From Hydractinia symbiolongicarpus (lineage: Eukaryota > Cnidaria > Hydrozoa > Anthoathecata > Hydractiniidae): 64,000 nt of DNA. Positions 10,509 through 20,767 of the stretch are shown piece after piece. The notes beneath the pieces were generated by a model. It searched no databases, was not told where the DNA came from, and worked only from the letters and a program-made list of their open reading frames with translations. The stretch is taken from positions 4,218,001 to 4,282,000 of the forward strand of contig NC_079879.1 of the NCBI RefSeq assembly GCF_029227915.1, written 5' to 3'. A program made the translations under genes and the position numbers. Position 1 is the first letter of the stretch. Each line of letters opens with the position of its first letter.

Positions 10509-10771
10509 AGTGGTCAAAACTAACACAGTTCACATCTTTACTGCGCATGCGTTGGTTATTTATGACGTCAGCATTATATAAGGGAATTTCCCCTATAGAT
10601 GCGCTAGAACTAAGGACTTTACCTCGTTATGCATGACTAAGCATATTAGGGACTGTATATTAGGGACTTTACCCCACTAGGTCTTGTATGATGGGGACTT
10701 TGTTGTGTTTAACCATGCGTGCGCGAGATGTGCGTGCGCGACTGTGCTAGAACATACATTTCTCTATCTCT
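10509..10771. promoter_or_regulatory. E1 right terminal region/TIR with PolB promoter elements
   Basis: The outer 78 bp match the left end of E4 in inverted orientation. Inner motifs: GCGCATGCG (10543-10551, NRF1-like), TGACGTCA (10563-10570, a perfect CRE/ATF palindrome), TTATATAA just beyond, GGGAATTTCC (10582-10591, fits the kappa-B consensus) and several GGGACTTTACC/GGGACTTTG repeats. The element end is at 10771, then ACATC. Confidence 0.7.
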
Positions 10772-10904
10772 ACATCACGTATAACGGAGGCAGTTACGCA
10801 TGTCATGACCTAGGTTTGTCTTTTACCCGATGCTAGCTGAACCTTAAAATCACGACAATTATTTGGAGACAACACGTTAAATCAAAAGACTGTTACAGTG
10901 GCGT

Positions 10905-11167
10905 AATGCCATACAATATTGAGGACGTGTATGTCGAGAACCTGATCCTAAGCGACTCTAAACAGCGTGGGCTCTGTGTTAGCGATGTTGTTGGGTCTGG
11001 TCCCGGAGTGATTGGCGAAGTACTCCCAGATGTTGTATAAAGTAGAAGCGTTGGAAAGACATTGCTTCACCAACATAAGTGTGAAAAAAGATCGTGCGCC
11101 AACCCTGCATTGGAGAAGTTCCAACGGGAAATCAGAACCAACTTTCACAAGAATGTAGTGTCGTTGT
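10905..11167 (+). pseudogene. Unrecognised coding-like relic beside the Polinton
   Basis: ATG at about 10905 opens 44 codons reading MPYNIEDVYVENLILSD and on to a stop near 11040. A second frame continues to 11167 with NPALEKFQREIRTNFHKN. Both stretches have coding-like composition and persist in the duplicate (61023-61290), where the ATG is ACG. It looks like two pieces of one frameshifted coding sequence, possibly from a transposon. I do not recognise the family. Confidence 0.3.
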
Positions 11168-12004
11168 AGGTGTTAGATTTGGTTTTGGTGTTCTGAATAG
11201 GGGTTTAAAGGTCGCCTCCGACGTAATATTGATTTAATAATTAATTTTATTGATGTTCTCGACTGCCTGTGTATATTTTTAATGTACGCATTGGAAGGGC
11301 GAGACAATAATTATTTTCAAAATATCCACTATGCGTGGCTATTTTGTCGTCACATGGCCGGCACTGGTTAGGGCCTTGTTCACACCGTTCAAATATAAAA
11401 AGCGTAAGAGGTCCTGGGGAACAGAAACTTTAAATATCTACGCTCCTTGCCAGCCTCTTGGATAGGCAGTTTAATATACGCCCAACATAACTTTAGGTGT
11501 GACGTGTTTTTCATGGGAGTAAAGGTAACCACATACTTTTAAGTCATCAATCGCTTCTTCTTACAGTTACAAATCATACATTCCTTTGGCCTTAAGAACA
11601 AGAATTATTGAAAAGAAAAATAACTGCAACAAATTACTGTGATTTGAATTTTTTAAATCGACATAGCGATACACTTATTGCTTTATTTGGAATTTTTACC
11701 GTTTACTATATTATTACATTTTTGGACATTATTTATTGCGATTTACAAAGGTAACTTGCATTTTGCGACACAATTTATAATTCAGACCATAATAATCTAT
11801 TTCATTCAGGTAGTGCTTGGAAAGTAAAGAAAATGTTTTGAAAAGCGAAGACACATGGTTGGGGATCAATCTATCCGTAGAAGTTACTATTGTTTGCTCT
11901 GTCGTTCATTTCACCATTTTTATCACAGCTTCCAACAACGCATCGTATGCTAGTGACAATATGGGAATGTGTTTAGTTCTAAAGACGGTATATTAATCAT
12001 AATA
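11168..12004. other. Host non-coding DNA
   Basis: AT-rich sequence between the relic and the MEAF6 3' end. I see no coding region, RNA gene or repeat structure. It is duplicated at 61291-62102; the duplicate lacks 20 bp around 11370. Confidence 0.6.
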
Positions 12005-12010
12005 TTTATT
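12005..12010 (-). terminator. MEAF6 polyadenylation signal
   Basis: AATAAA on the minus strand, 31 bp after the MEAF6 stop codon (12041-12043). It is conserved in the duplicate. Confidence 0.6.
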
Positions 12011-12040
12011 TACATGTCATACATTACATAGAAAAATATT

Positions 12041-15000
12041 TCAATCCATCTCATTAGTTCGAGTAAGCATCGTCACCCTGCAGAAAAATTGAGATTATCA
12101 GGTTACGCAAGTATCTAATTTTCCAAGAAGGAAAAACAATAATTATTGGCAGATAAAATACTCCAAGAGCATTTTAGGTTTTTTGAGATTTAAAAAAGTC
12201 AATCGTCTCTTTTAGTAACTTGTTTCTACTGATCGCTACTTTCATCATTATTTTGACGTTTAGGGTAAAAGGGAAGGCAAGGAGATTCATTTAGGAAAGT
12301 TATAGCATTTTACGTTTGACGAAAATAACAACAAACGAAAAATTATGATGGAAAAAACGGGAGTCAGCTTTAACGAGAATAGTCAAAATCTTATACTCAC
12401 GAAATTTTCTGCTTGCGAAACTGTCTGTCGTTAAAGTGACAAAATTGAGTAATTTTTACACTACAAAATTCATCTTCAATATTTATCCTTTCTGTTTGAA
12501 TAGTCTGCCGGAATTCCAAATATAAACAAACTTACATCTACGTCGATCTCTCGATTTTTACTTAAACCTTTTTTCAACTTCAGTTCGATTCTAGATAAAA
12601 CAAACAACACGCGATAGTTATGACATCAAAAATTTTACAGTGATTCCTTAAAATTTTAAGACATTCAGAAGGAAAGCATCTTTATAAGGAAACGTTTATA
12701 AATTCATTGAAAAAAAATTAAACCAATATCATAAAAACATATAAAAAAAAATATAACTGTTTAACATTGAAATTTTTACATATAAGGAAACACAGAAATA
12801 CTTTGATCTTATTAAAAAAAATAAAAAAAATTCGCGAAATTATTAAAAATACCAATTCAAAATTCGCAAAATTGAATCCTGTCAAAATAAGATTTTTTAA
12901 CCTCGTGATTTTAAATCCGCGAGAAAATGTTTTAATCGTAAATTCGCGAAATTTTTGAAAATATCAAATTCATGAAATTAATCCTCGTGAATTTTTTAAT
13001 ATACTAAATTCGCGAAATTGAATCCTCTTGAAATACGACTTTTTTAACCTCGCGAATTTAAATCCGCGCGAAAATTTCTGCAGTAGAAATTGCAAAGAAT
13101 TTGAAACGATGTTACCTGTGTTTACTACCCTTTTTCTTTCTGTGATGATGGCCTATAAAACATAATTTAATTCTCATACAAATGCAATCGCATATAAAAT
13201 ATGTAAAAAAAAACTGACCAACAATGAGTTTTTATTATAATACTATGTTTCGGACATGCTAAGTCGTTTTACGAGATTATTTTTCTTCATTTACGACATT
13301 TGTAGTAAGTGTTTTTAGCGAAAAAAATTATATACTACTAGTATAACTGTTTTCACTTTTCTTATTGATCGTTGTTAGATCTGGATAATGATATTCGAAA
13401 TATATATTTAAAATAAAAACTCATTGCTGGTCAATTAATTTCTACTAAAAAATATTTATTAACATTAGGATGAGAACATTTTAAACTGATTTCTTGTATT
13501 TCCAATATTGACTTTTAAAAACCAAGGGGAACCGTTTAACATTTTTTTCTCGCAGGTTAATCCAAAATTAATTTCCTTACCTTTCATGATTTTACCTGAA
13601 TGTTCTGAATGTGTATGATGCAGTGCATTGTCCAGTTGAAAATTATCTTCTAAAACAAGAAGACAAAACATCCTATAGGCAAATATCTTGTTTTATCTTC
13701 TATTACCGTAATATCAACACTTGGTATATACTTACTTTTGTCTTCTTGCTGCGCTATTCCCATACCCGCCACAGCCTAAAAACAAGGTGATTATTTAAAG
13801 ATAGCCATGAAAATAAACAATTCAATTTCCTCTTCTTCGGATTAAAATCTGCCACCAAATCCAACTAGCTAATTTACTATCAACAAAATTTGTAGCTACC
13901 AAGCTACCAAGTTTTCCTAGTTTATTACTAGAATATCACAGTTACACTCATAATTCGTATTATGAAATGGTGAAGTCACGAAAACCTTTTTAGAACCAAT
14001 ATAATCATTCCTGATTATTTTTTAATCTAGTATATCATCCCCGTGGTTATTTGGATTGGAGCAACCTGAATGTGCTTTCGTTCAATAAAAAACAGCTAAA
14101 TATATGGAAGCTTTATAATTGCCTAAGTAACACAAAACTTAAAGATACTTTTCCAGGTTTTTTTACACAGCGAAATGTTATGAATTCCGGTAAATGTTGA
14201 ATGCGTTTGATAGACGTAGTCACAACTTACAGCTGCTGAAGTTATAGATGATTTTGAAAACAATCGTTCAGATTCCTTAAATTTGCGATTTCTTTTCTCA
14301 ATTTTCTGGTTAGGTCCGCCAGTTCTATAAAAAAAAATAACACACATGTAGCTGGGGAAAAAGGAGTAAAAATTTACTAAAATATTCAACCGTGTTTAAC
14401 ACGGTTGAATGTTTAGTAAATTTCAACACTGTTAATGTTCTATTTATTAGTAACAGTATATATAATACTGCAACAACACTCCACCAGTTTACAGCTAGTA
14501 ATTAATGTCAAAAAGAGTTAAATAGAGTTACAGAGGTGAAAAGAGAGTTTAAATTGTCGGAATCTTTAATCGTATATTTACAAAACTGTCTAAAAAAAGG
14601 AAAAAGATGGAGGCAAATATTAGGAAAAGGACTTCTTGAAATTATATTTAAAAAATATATATACAAAAACAAACACAGTTTGAATTAATATATATATATA
14701 TACTTGAAAATGTGGGTAACAAAAGCAAAATTATATGGCAAAATTTATCGTTAAACATACTTTTGTGACAGCAATCTATCCCATCCTCTTATAATATTGC
14801 CATATAATTGAGTATCTTCTAAATAACTTCCTTCAAATGCATATACTTGCCTTTCCAGATTTGCCAAACTAAGCTAAAATAGAAGAAAGAGTTACAATCC
14901 GAAACGCTTTCATGTTTTACACAAACCCTGCCCCTAGTGAACAAAGGTATATATGTTTGAGAAACAAAGACTCATGGTGATGTATAGTTAGCTGAAAGTC

Positions 15001-18000
15001 ATAATTTAATACCCTAACAATAACTCCATCGTGGTATTTTACAAGAGCATCATGTCCACAAATGTCCACATACATATATAAATTCATCTAATATCAAGGC
15101 AGCACTTTTTTCCATTGATTCCACAGAGTTGCGTGACTTCACTAAATACAGCTTTTGTTTGCCGATGTATATCATTATGCTTTTTATCAAAGTTATATGC
15201 TTCACGCATACAATTCTGGGCATGTTTGAATCACGCAGTTCTTGTAGACAGACCAAGTAATATCAACATAAATTTTGTTTTTCTGTCTTAATAAGATTTT
15301 ATATGGTTCCAATATACAACATTGGCAATGTACTGCAACCAAAACGGATATTTTCAAATTGGTAAAGTATATGCATGTGTTTTCAGGCCAACAACCCAAA
15401 ATCACTAGTAAAATTACTAGTGGCTTATGGGACACGATCTATTTTTTGTCTTATTTGCGCCTTTGACCCTGAGTAATGCCTATAAAACATGTGTGGCAGG
15501 AGCTGGATTTCAATTGGTATAAGTATATATTTCAGAAAAAAAAAATGGGGAATGTTGGTGGGTTGGGGAGAAACGAAACAAACAAAGAGGTAATGGACTA
15601 AACAGAAAATACTTTATTTTGCACTGTTGTTAGGGATATTTAGGGGTTAGGGGTATTTCTGCTGTTAGAGCTTTCTTGATTTTAAGGGTTAGGCTGTCAA
15701 ACTTTTAGCATGGCTATATTTTAGTCCCATTTTTATTCTTGTTTCTCTTTGCTGCTGTTTCATAATTTCCCATTAAGATCAGCTCCATTGTAATACAAAA
15801 GTTATTTAATCTGTGACTATGGTTACTGTTAAACTTTGTATATGTTAAAACAAAAGTTCTACATTATTGATTGCTTGAAAATAGATGTGTGAACGGTGCA
15901 AAGAATGTAATTTTTCATATCAATTTACTATTGCAGCCATTTGTTAACAATTTAGCAATTTACACTGTGTTCTGTAGTTAAGTAACTTTATACTTCCTTC
16001 CATTAAAATGAACTTTGAGGAGAAAGCATGGTTGATTTAAGCATGGGAAGTGAAAGTGGTGTTAGAATATTCTTTTTAGTGATGATTCAAATATCCTAAT
16101 ATCCTAATCTTGAATTTAATCCCTCTGTATAAACAAACACATAACATATATAATCAGGATGATCACAGTTTGAATGCCTTTTAGAAATAAGATTTCACTA
16201 CAAAGGTAAACATTCTTCCTTCAAGGTTTTGGAAGCAATAACCTATCTTTTATGGTGCTCAGGCAGTACATGATCTTTAAATCACACGAATAACTTAGTT
16301 ATAGCTATGCTAAAGTAGTCAGAGAAAACTTTTAAATATGCTGTTATACCAGTATAAATAAAGTATATACACCTCCTAGTTATGCATCAATTACATCCTA
16401 CTTATAACAAGCAAATCACTTTATTTAAACTGTTGAAAGCAAAATTCACACACTTAAGTTGAAATTCGCATTCTCTTTTAGTGCTGAGAAGGAAAGATTT
16501 GTGACCAACTACAATTATTTAAAGCCAATAAAAAAATTGATGAAGGGAACACCGGTTTTTATGTGAAAACTTCCATGCTTACATAAGCTGTAATATCCAC
16601 CCTATTTTTATTCAACTAAAACTGTGTGTGTACGTGAAATATAGCAGGAAACCAATGTATGTATTTGCTTTTTATTCAACTAAAACCGTGTGTACAGGTA
16701 ATATGGCAAGCTTATTTTGATTGTATACATATGGTTGTTTACAGGCAAAGCTATATTTTTACTGGAAGCATGCTACCTTATAAACCCTTTGCTGAGTATA
16801 CAAACCTGGTTTTATCAGCAAAGCTAACTTTTAAGTTACTTCTATTTAAAAACAAAAGACAATGCGGACAGGGAATAAATGTATATATTAGCATTTAAAA
16901 TATAACACAGCATAGTTATGCTGTGATTGTCTTATTTAAGTTATATGTATTGGATGATTAACCTTCAAATTAAAGGTAGCATATTAATTATACTGTAACA
17001 GCATATTTAGAACTTTTTCCATAAAGATTTGAATATACTTTGATCAGATATTGATAATACATGCACACTTTTTTCTTATAGTTACCTATACATGCTTTCT
17101 ACTAAACTAACTGAAGCCACATGTTTAGCACACTCAAAATGGATGTTTCAAGCCTAGACATTGCGCACTGTGATTTTTTTTTATAGGTGAATCGGCGCAT
17201 ATTTAGTATATGATTTTATGTAAACAAAAATTACATTGCACTTTTAGCCATTGGCTTGCCCTTTTTGGAATTTTGAGCGAGAAAAATACTCAACCGATTG
17301 GGGGGGGGCATTAACTCATGGCTGTTTCGCTACGGTCACACCGCGGACAAAATTAAAATAGTCTCCACAATTTTTTTGGAAATTTTGTAGTTTTATCATT
17401 AATGATACTTTTCTTGCATATATATATATATATATATATATTGTTTTAATTTTACTGAAATAAAAAGTACTAAAACAATTTACTTTTTCGCTTCAATCCA
17501 AAATCCTTTTTAAATATATATCCTCGTGTTATGAGTTTCGAGTTATTTCGTCGAACAAAACACACAAAACTACATTACTTTTGGCGAAAGTTTAATCTTT
17601 CCAGCCTTGTGCATCGCCGGGTTACTAGCTACGGACTTGGCATAGGGGGCCTGAAAACATGGTTCTATTGGCTGGTACCATGCACCGTTCGTCTTGCGAA
17701 CTATAAACTACTTAAACTTTAAGTTAAAGTCTTCTTTACAGGGAATTCCATGAGACGCGTGCGATCGCACGCGCACGCGCCCACACACGTGCAACAGCTT
17801 TTCAGGCGTGCGATTCATCGCACGCGCTAATTACGCTCTTTACTCGCGTAAAGTAAAAAAATTAACGAATGAATTTTAATAGTTGATTTTCTACAGCGTA
17901 GTTAATATCGCCGCTTAAGGCTATGCTTTAAGCATTTAACTATTAAAAACTGTAATCCAAAAACCAATCGTTTTACATCGACAGCTTCAACTGTATCATT

Positions 18001-20535
18001 AAAAACAGTTTATAACCACTTGTGGTTAAATTAAATTTTTTTAAAAACGTTAATTAAACGCCGTGTTTTTTTCCCCGTGTTTAAACTAAATGTGTTTTTT
18101 TCTGCCTGTGTGAAATTAAATGTTGAACATTTTATTTTAAAATTCTAACTGTATAAAAGAACATAACATACTTGTTTTACTTTTAAAAATCTAAAGAACA
18201 ACTTTAAATCTAAAAACAACTTTAAACTATTCCAAACAAGCCGTCTCCCAAAAGCTAACAAACAAAACTTGAAACCTCAATAAATAAAAAATGACTCCCA
18301 TTTTTACCATTTTTATAGATAACCTACAGAGAAAATATAACCCTGGGAACAAGGTTGGCGATAAATAGCACTACAAACAAAATGGCAGACTATTGCAGTA
18401 AGTGCAACGTGTGGCACGTGTCAGCGTCTTTTCGTCCACTGTTTAAATTTAATTCTATGTTATTTACCTATTATAAATTACTTCCTACAACGAACCAAGG
18501 TGTTTTGTTAATATATTTAGCACTTTTACACCACTTAAAGAACACTCATGGGACTGATAAGAGTGAAATAAACCAGGAAAAAAATCGAAAAAACGCACGC
18601 GCAAATTTTCTAAAATAGATTTACGCGTGCGATGTGTAGCACGCGTGTTGTTTTCTTCGTGGAATTCCCTGCTTTAGGCGCTAAAAAAGAGGAGAAAAAG
18701 TAGCTAAAGTGGTGCACAGCAATTTGATGTAGTTTGATCCTTTTTCTGTTTAATTAAATAAATATCTAAACTTTTAAGGCAAGTCACAGCGATGGCGTAT
18801 AATGTTTTGGTATTTATGGTTTTCCCAAAAAATTACGGCGGATAGTGTTTACCTTGGACTTGAATTGCTTGACCCAGGAATCTTCGTTTGAAACCGGAAT
18901 TTTTTGCAAATATTGGAATAAGCAAGACAATAGTGTCTCAGCCATTTTGAAGCTAACTGAAGGTTGGCAGAGAACAAGGTAAGGGAAAAAACAGTAAACT
19001 ACTTTATTTTGCAGGGATTTTAATATTATTTTTTTGCTATAAGAGCACATTTGATTTCAAGAAATTGTTTTATAGATATTGTTATCTTTTTTAATCTTGT
19101 TTCTTCTGTTTTATAATTTTCTGCAAAGAGTATATAGGTATTTTTTGGCCATACAGTTTTGCATTTTGCATCGTGTTCTGTAGCTAAGTAACTTAATACT
19201 TCTTTTTCATATTTAGTTAAGACCTTTGTGGGCTTTCTCAAGATAAAATTGTTGAAATCAAAGATGTTTATAGTTAGCTCACAGCTGTTTCGTAGCGGAC
19301 AAAAATGTTATGAAAAAAAAATTCGATTTACCCTCTTATTTAAAACAGGATATATATATATATATATCTCAAAAACAAAATAAGATTTTTATATTCTGTA
19401 AAAAGAATAATCGCAGATAAATTGTCCATGTTATTAGAACAACAAAATTTTTGGACACCTGTCTGAAATTGGTAAATTAAGGCCAAAATTTCTAAAAATG
19501 GCTTAAAAATTATCATTTAGATGAATGTCTTCCACAACATCTCTTTATGGTCCACAGGTTAGGTTAAATATCTGCAATGAGAAATACTTAAATTTTATTA
19601 ATGTCCGAAATTGTCCAAAGGGTTGTTTTGGGGTCAAATGAAGAGGGTGCTGATAAGCTGCAAATGCCTGCATATATATATAAGGACGAGTTCGGGCGAC
19701 CTTTCTAATTTAATTGGCGGTTGTCGCTCGGAACCGCCCGCACTTTCCCGAACACGCCCGGAACATTCCCGAACACGCCCGGAACATTCCCGAACACGCC
19801 CGGATCATTCCCCAAATGCAATTCCTTGTAACATACCATGCGGACGATAGTTATAAGTTATTTATCAAGTAAATCTTATTTTGAACTATTAAAAACAGTT
19901 CTTTTAAGAACTTCGCTACCACATGGTAAGTTTTATTTTTATAGTTTTTTGAATCATTAGTGTCTGTTTTTCTTTTCTTTTTTGAGCATTGTTCGGGTCA
20001 ATTGAGGGGTTTTCAGGCAAATATATACTTGACTTTTTTTTAAACTCGCCCGAAAACGCCCACACTTTTTACGGCGTATGGGGCTTATGGGCACCCTCGT
20101 GTCCAATGTGAGAAATATGTGAAAAACGGCCTTTAGCTAGAGCCTGAATGTATAAAATTTGTTTATTAACTGATTAAAAAACATTACTTTGGATTCCGAG
20201 GCCATTAAAGATGATTTAGATGAAATATTAAACTTTCCAAAATTGTCCAAAGGATCACTTTTGGTCCTAAGGTTTTACGGGCTAAACAAAACGTCATTCA
20301 GAGTCGACAGTTTCAACATTACGTTTAGCTAGCCAGTACTACGTCCTTATTTTCTGCCAAACCTGTCTCAGTCTACCTCCGTGGTTTGCGTATATCTAAT
20401 TATGGCTTTGTAACGTATTTGTATATAAGGAAAAAAGGTTAAGAAAGGATTGAAACTTACTGCCAGTTCTTCTTTCTTTTTTAATAAGTCAGCAAGTTCT
20501 GCCCTGGTGTCAGATATGTTTTGGTCGTGCGCCAT
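12041..20535 (-). CDS. MEAF6: MEAF6/EAF6, histone acetyltransferase complex subunit, seven coding exons
   Basis: Non-catalytic subunit of NuA4/TIP60 and MOZ/MORF/HBO1 acetyltransferase complexes; nuclear. Exons on the minus strand: 20461-20535, 14761-14873, 14231-14324, 13736-13775, 13596-13649, 13116-13152 and 12041-12077. All junctions have AG acceptors and GT donors (GTAAGT or GTATGT in most) and the phases join without a stop, giving about 149 residues. Exon 1 reads [16 protein letters not shown]. Exon 2 has the family hallmark [20 protein letters not shown] followed by NIIRGWDR. Exon 3 has [20 protein letters not shown]. Exon 6 gives the basic [11 protein letters not shown] patch. The last exon is the least certain because its end does not resemble vertebrate MEAF6. 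Intron 1 is 5.6 kb and holds a MITE. A divergent gene starts 232 bp upstream. Confidence 0.92.
12826..13090. repeat. TTCGCGAAATT-rich repeat in the last MEAF6 intron
   Basis: Diverged repeats containing TTCGCGAAATT, GAATCCTCTTGAAATACGAC and CCTCGCGAATTTAAATCCGCG. Two related blocks about 147 bp apart (12859 and 13007) are present here; the duplicate at 62879-62990 has only one, consistent with loss by recombination between the repeats or gain in copy A. Confidence 0.7.
14370..14423. repeat. Near-perfect inverted repeat in MEAF6 intron 2
   Basis: Arms of about 26 bp (AAATTTACTAAA...ATTCAACCGTGTT and its complement) around a single T at the centre. The inner 13 bp are exact; the outer part has one mismatch/indel. 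It could form a long hairpin; it may be a MITE remnant. Confidence 0.8.
14874..17738. other. MEAF6 intron 1, proximal part
   Basis: No exon recognised. It contains a 28-bp direct repeat (TTTTTATTCAACTAAAAC... at 16606 and 16669), a TA microsatellite at 17418-17441 and a G9 tract near 17300. A diverged interspersed repeat at about 15640-16030 shares TGTTCTGTAGYTAAGTAACTT-like sequence with 19070-19220. Confidence 0.55.
17418..17441. repeat. (AT)n microsatellite
   Basis: Twelve AT units in MEAF6 intron 1. Confidence 0.95.
17739..18671. mobile_element. 933-bp CAGGG-ended MITE with CTTTA target duplication
   Basis: Terminal inverted repeats CAGGGAATTCCAYGA at both ends; CTTTA at 17734-17738 and 18672-18676 flank it directly. 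Subterminal CG-rich blocks (GCGTGCGATCGCACGCG and GCGTGCGATGTGTAGCACGCG) repeat near both ends. No transposase is visible; one short internal ORF (18355-18618) is not recognisable. The 5-bp duplication and CAGGG ends suggest a non-autonomous DNA transposon, perhaps a hAT relative with an atypical duplication length; the superfamily is unassigned. Confidence 0.75.
18814..19241 (-). pseudogene. Coding-like repeat fragment in MEAF6 intron 1
   Basis: Two minus-strand frames with coding-like composition: 19026-19241 contains [19 protein letters not shown], and 18814-19050 contains [20 protein letters not shown] diverged copy of the first is seen near 15900-16000. It is probably a fragment of a transposon-encoded protein; I do not recognise it. 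Confidence 0.3.
19745..19807. repeat. 21-bp minisatellite, three units
   Basis: Three tandem units of TTCCCGAACACGCCCGGAACA, the last with two changes. It is GC-rich within an AT-rich intron. Confidence 0.95.
19808..20460. other. MEAF6 intron 1, distal part
   Basis: CGCCCG-containing non-coding sequence near 20040-20110 and AT-rich DNA. Nothing else is recognised up to the exon 1 donor at 20460. Confidence 0.5.
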
Positions 20536-20767
20536 GTTGCTTTTTGTCTTCAAAATTTGAAAGTGCGCCTAAATAGGAAAAAATAAAAAAATGCTTTGGA
20601 GCGCCCATCTGATAAATACTCAGTGTGTGTGTGTCATTCAGAGGTCAATCATTTCAGAGGTAAAAGCTACCACAAAGTCCAGAGAGTACCGTGGTTGATT
20701 TGTACATCTTGTCCGAACATTCTTTAATTTATTATAAAGGTTCGACTATGCGCAGATGTGACTGAAA
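20536..20767. promoter_or_regulatory. Shared promoter region between MEAF6 and the divergent gene
   Basis: 232 bp separate the two divergent start codons. It must carry both 5' leaders and probably a bidirectional promoter. It includes a (TG)6 tract near 20625. No clear TATA box is placed for either gene. Confidence 0.45.

Larger units (their letters stand above)
1..10771. mobile_element. Polinton/Maverick element E1 (left end off window)
   Basis: Decayed Polinton: protein-primed PolB, packaging ATPase, capsid protein and accessory genes. The right end is CTATCTCT followed by ACATC (10772-10776), the same end and flank as E4 at 60900. By alignment with E4 the left end would lie about 2.2 kb outside the window. 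Every large gene has frameshifts or stops. Private lesions include loss of the integrase and BRO 3' part at 4294-4301, where an 8-bp filler replaces about 1.58 kb present in E4, and a 57-bp deletion in the small membrane gene near 6820. Confidence 0.9.
1..14101 (+). repeat. Segmental duplication, copy A
   Basis: Base 1 aligns with base 48956 and the alignment runs colinearly to 14101, which matches 64000, the last base of the window. The unit holds most of Polinton E1/E4, its right flank and the 3' part of MEAF6. By eye the copies differ by scattered substitutions and a handful of indels of 20-1600 bp. Because host exons and the same ACATC-flanked insertion site are in both, this is a genomic duplication and not two independent Polinton insertions. 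Both ends lie outside the window. Confidence 0.95.

Noticed and set aside
12767-12958. Short ORF in the MEAF6 intron
   Set aside because: It is made of Lys/Ile/Asn codons in the TTCGCGAAATT repeat and is broken in the duplicate.
14690-14702. TA runs in the introns as TATA boxes
   Set aside because: They are microsatellite-like, lie within the MEAF6 transcript, and have no gene start nearby.
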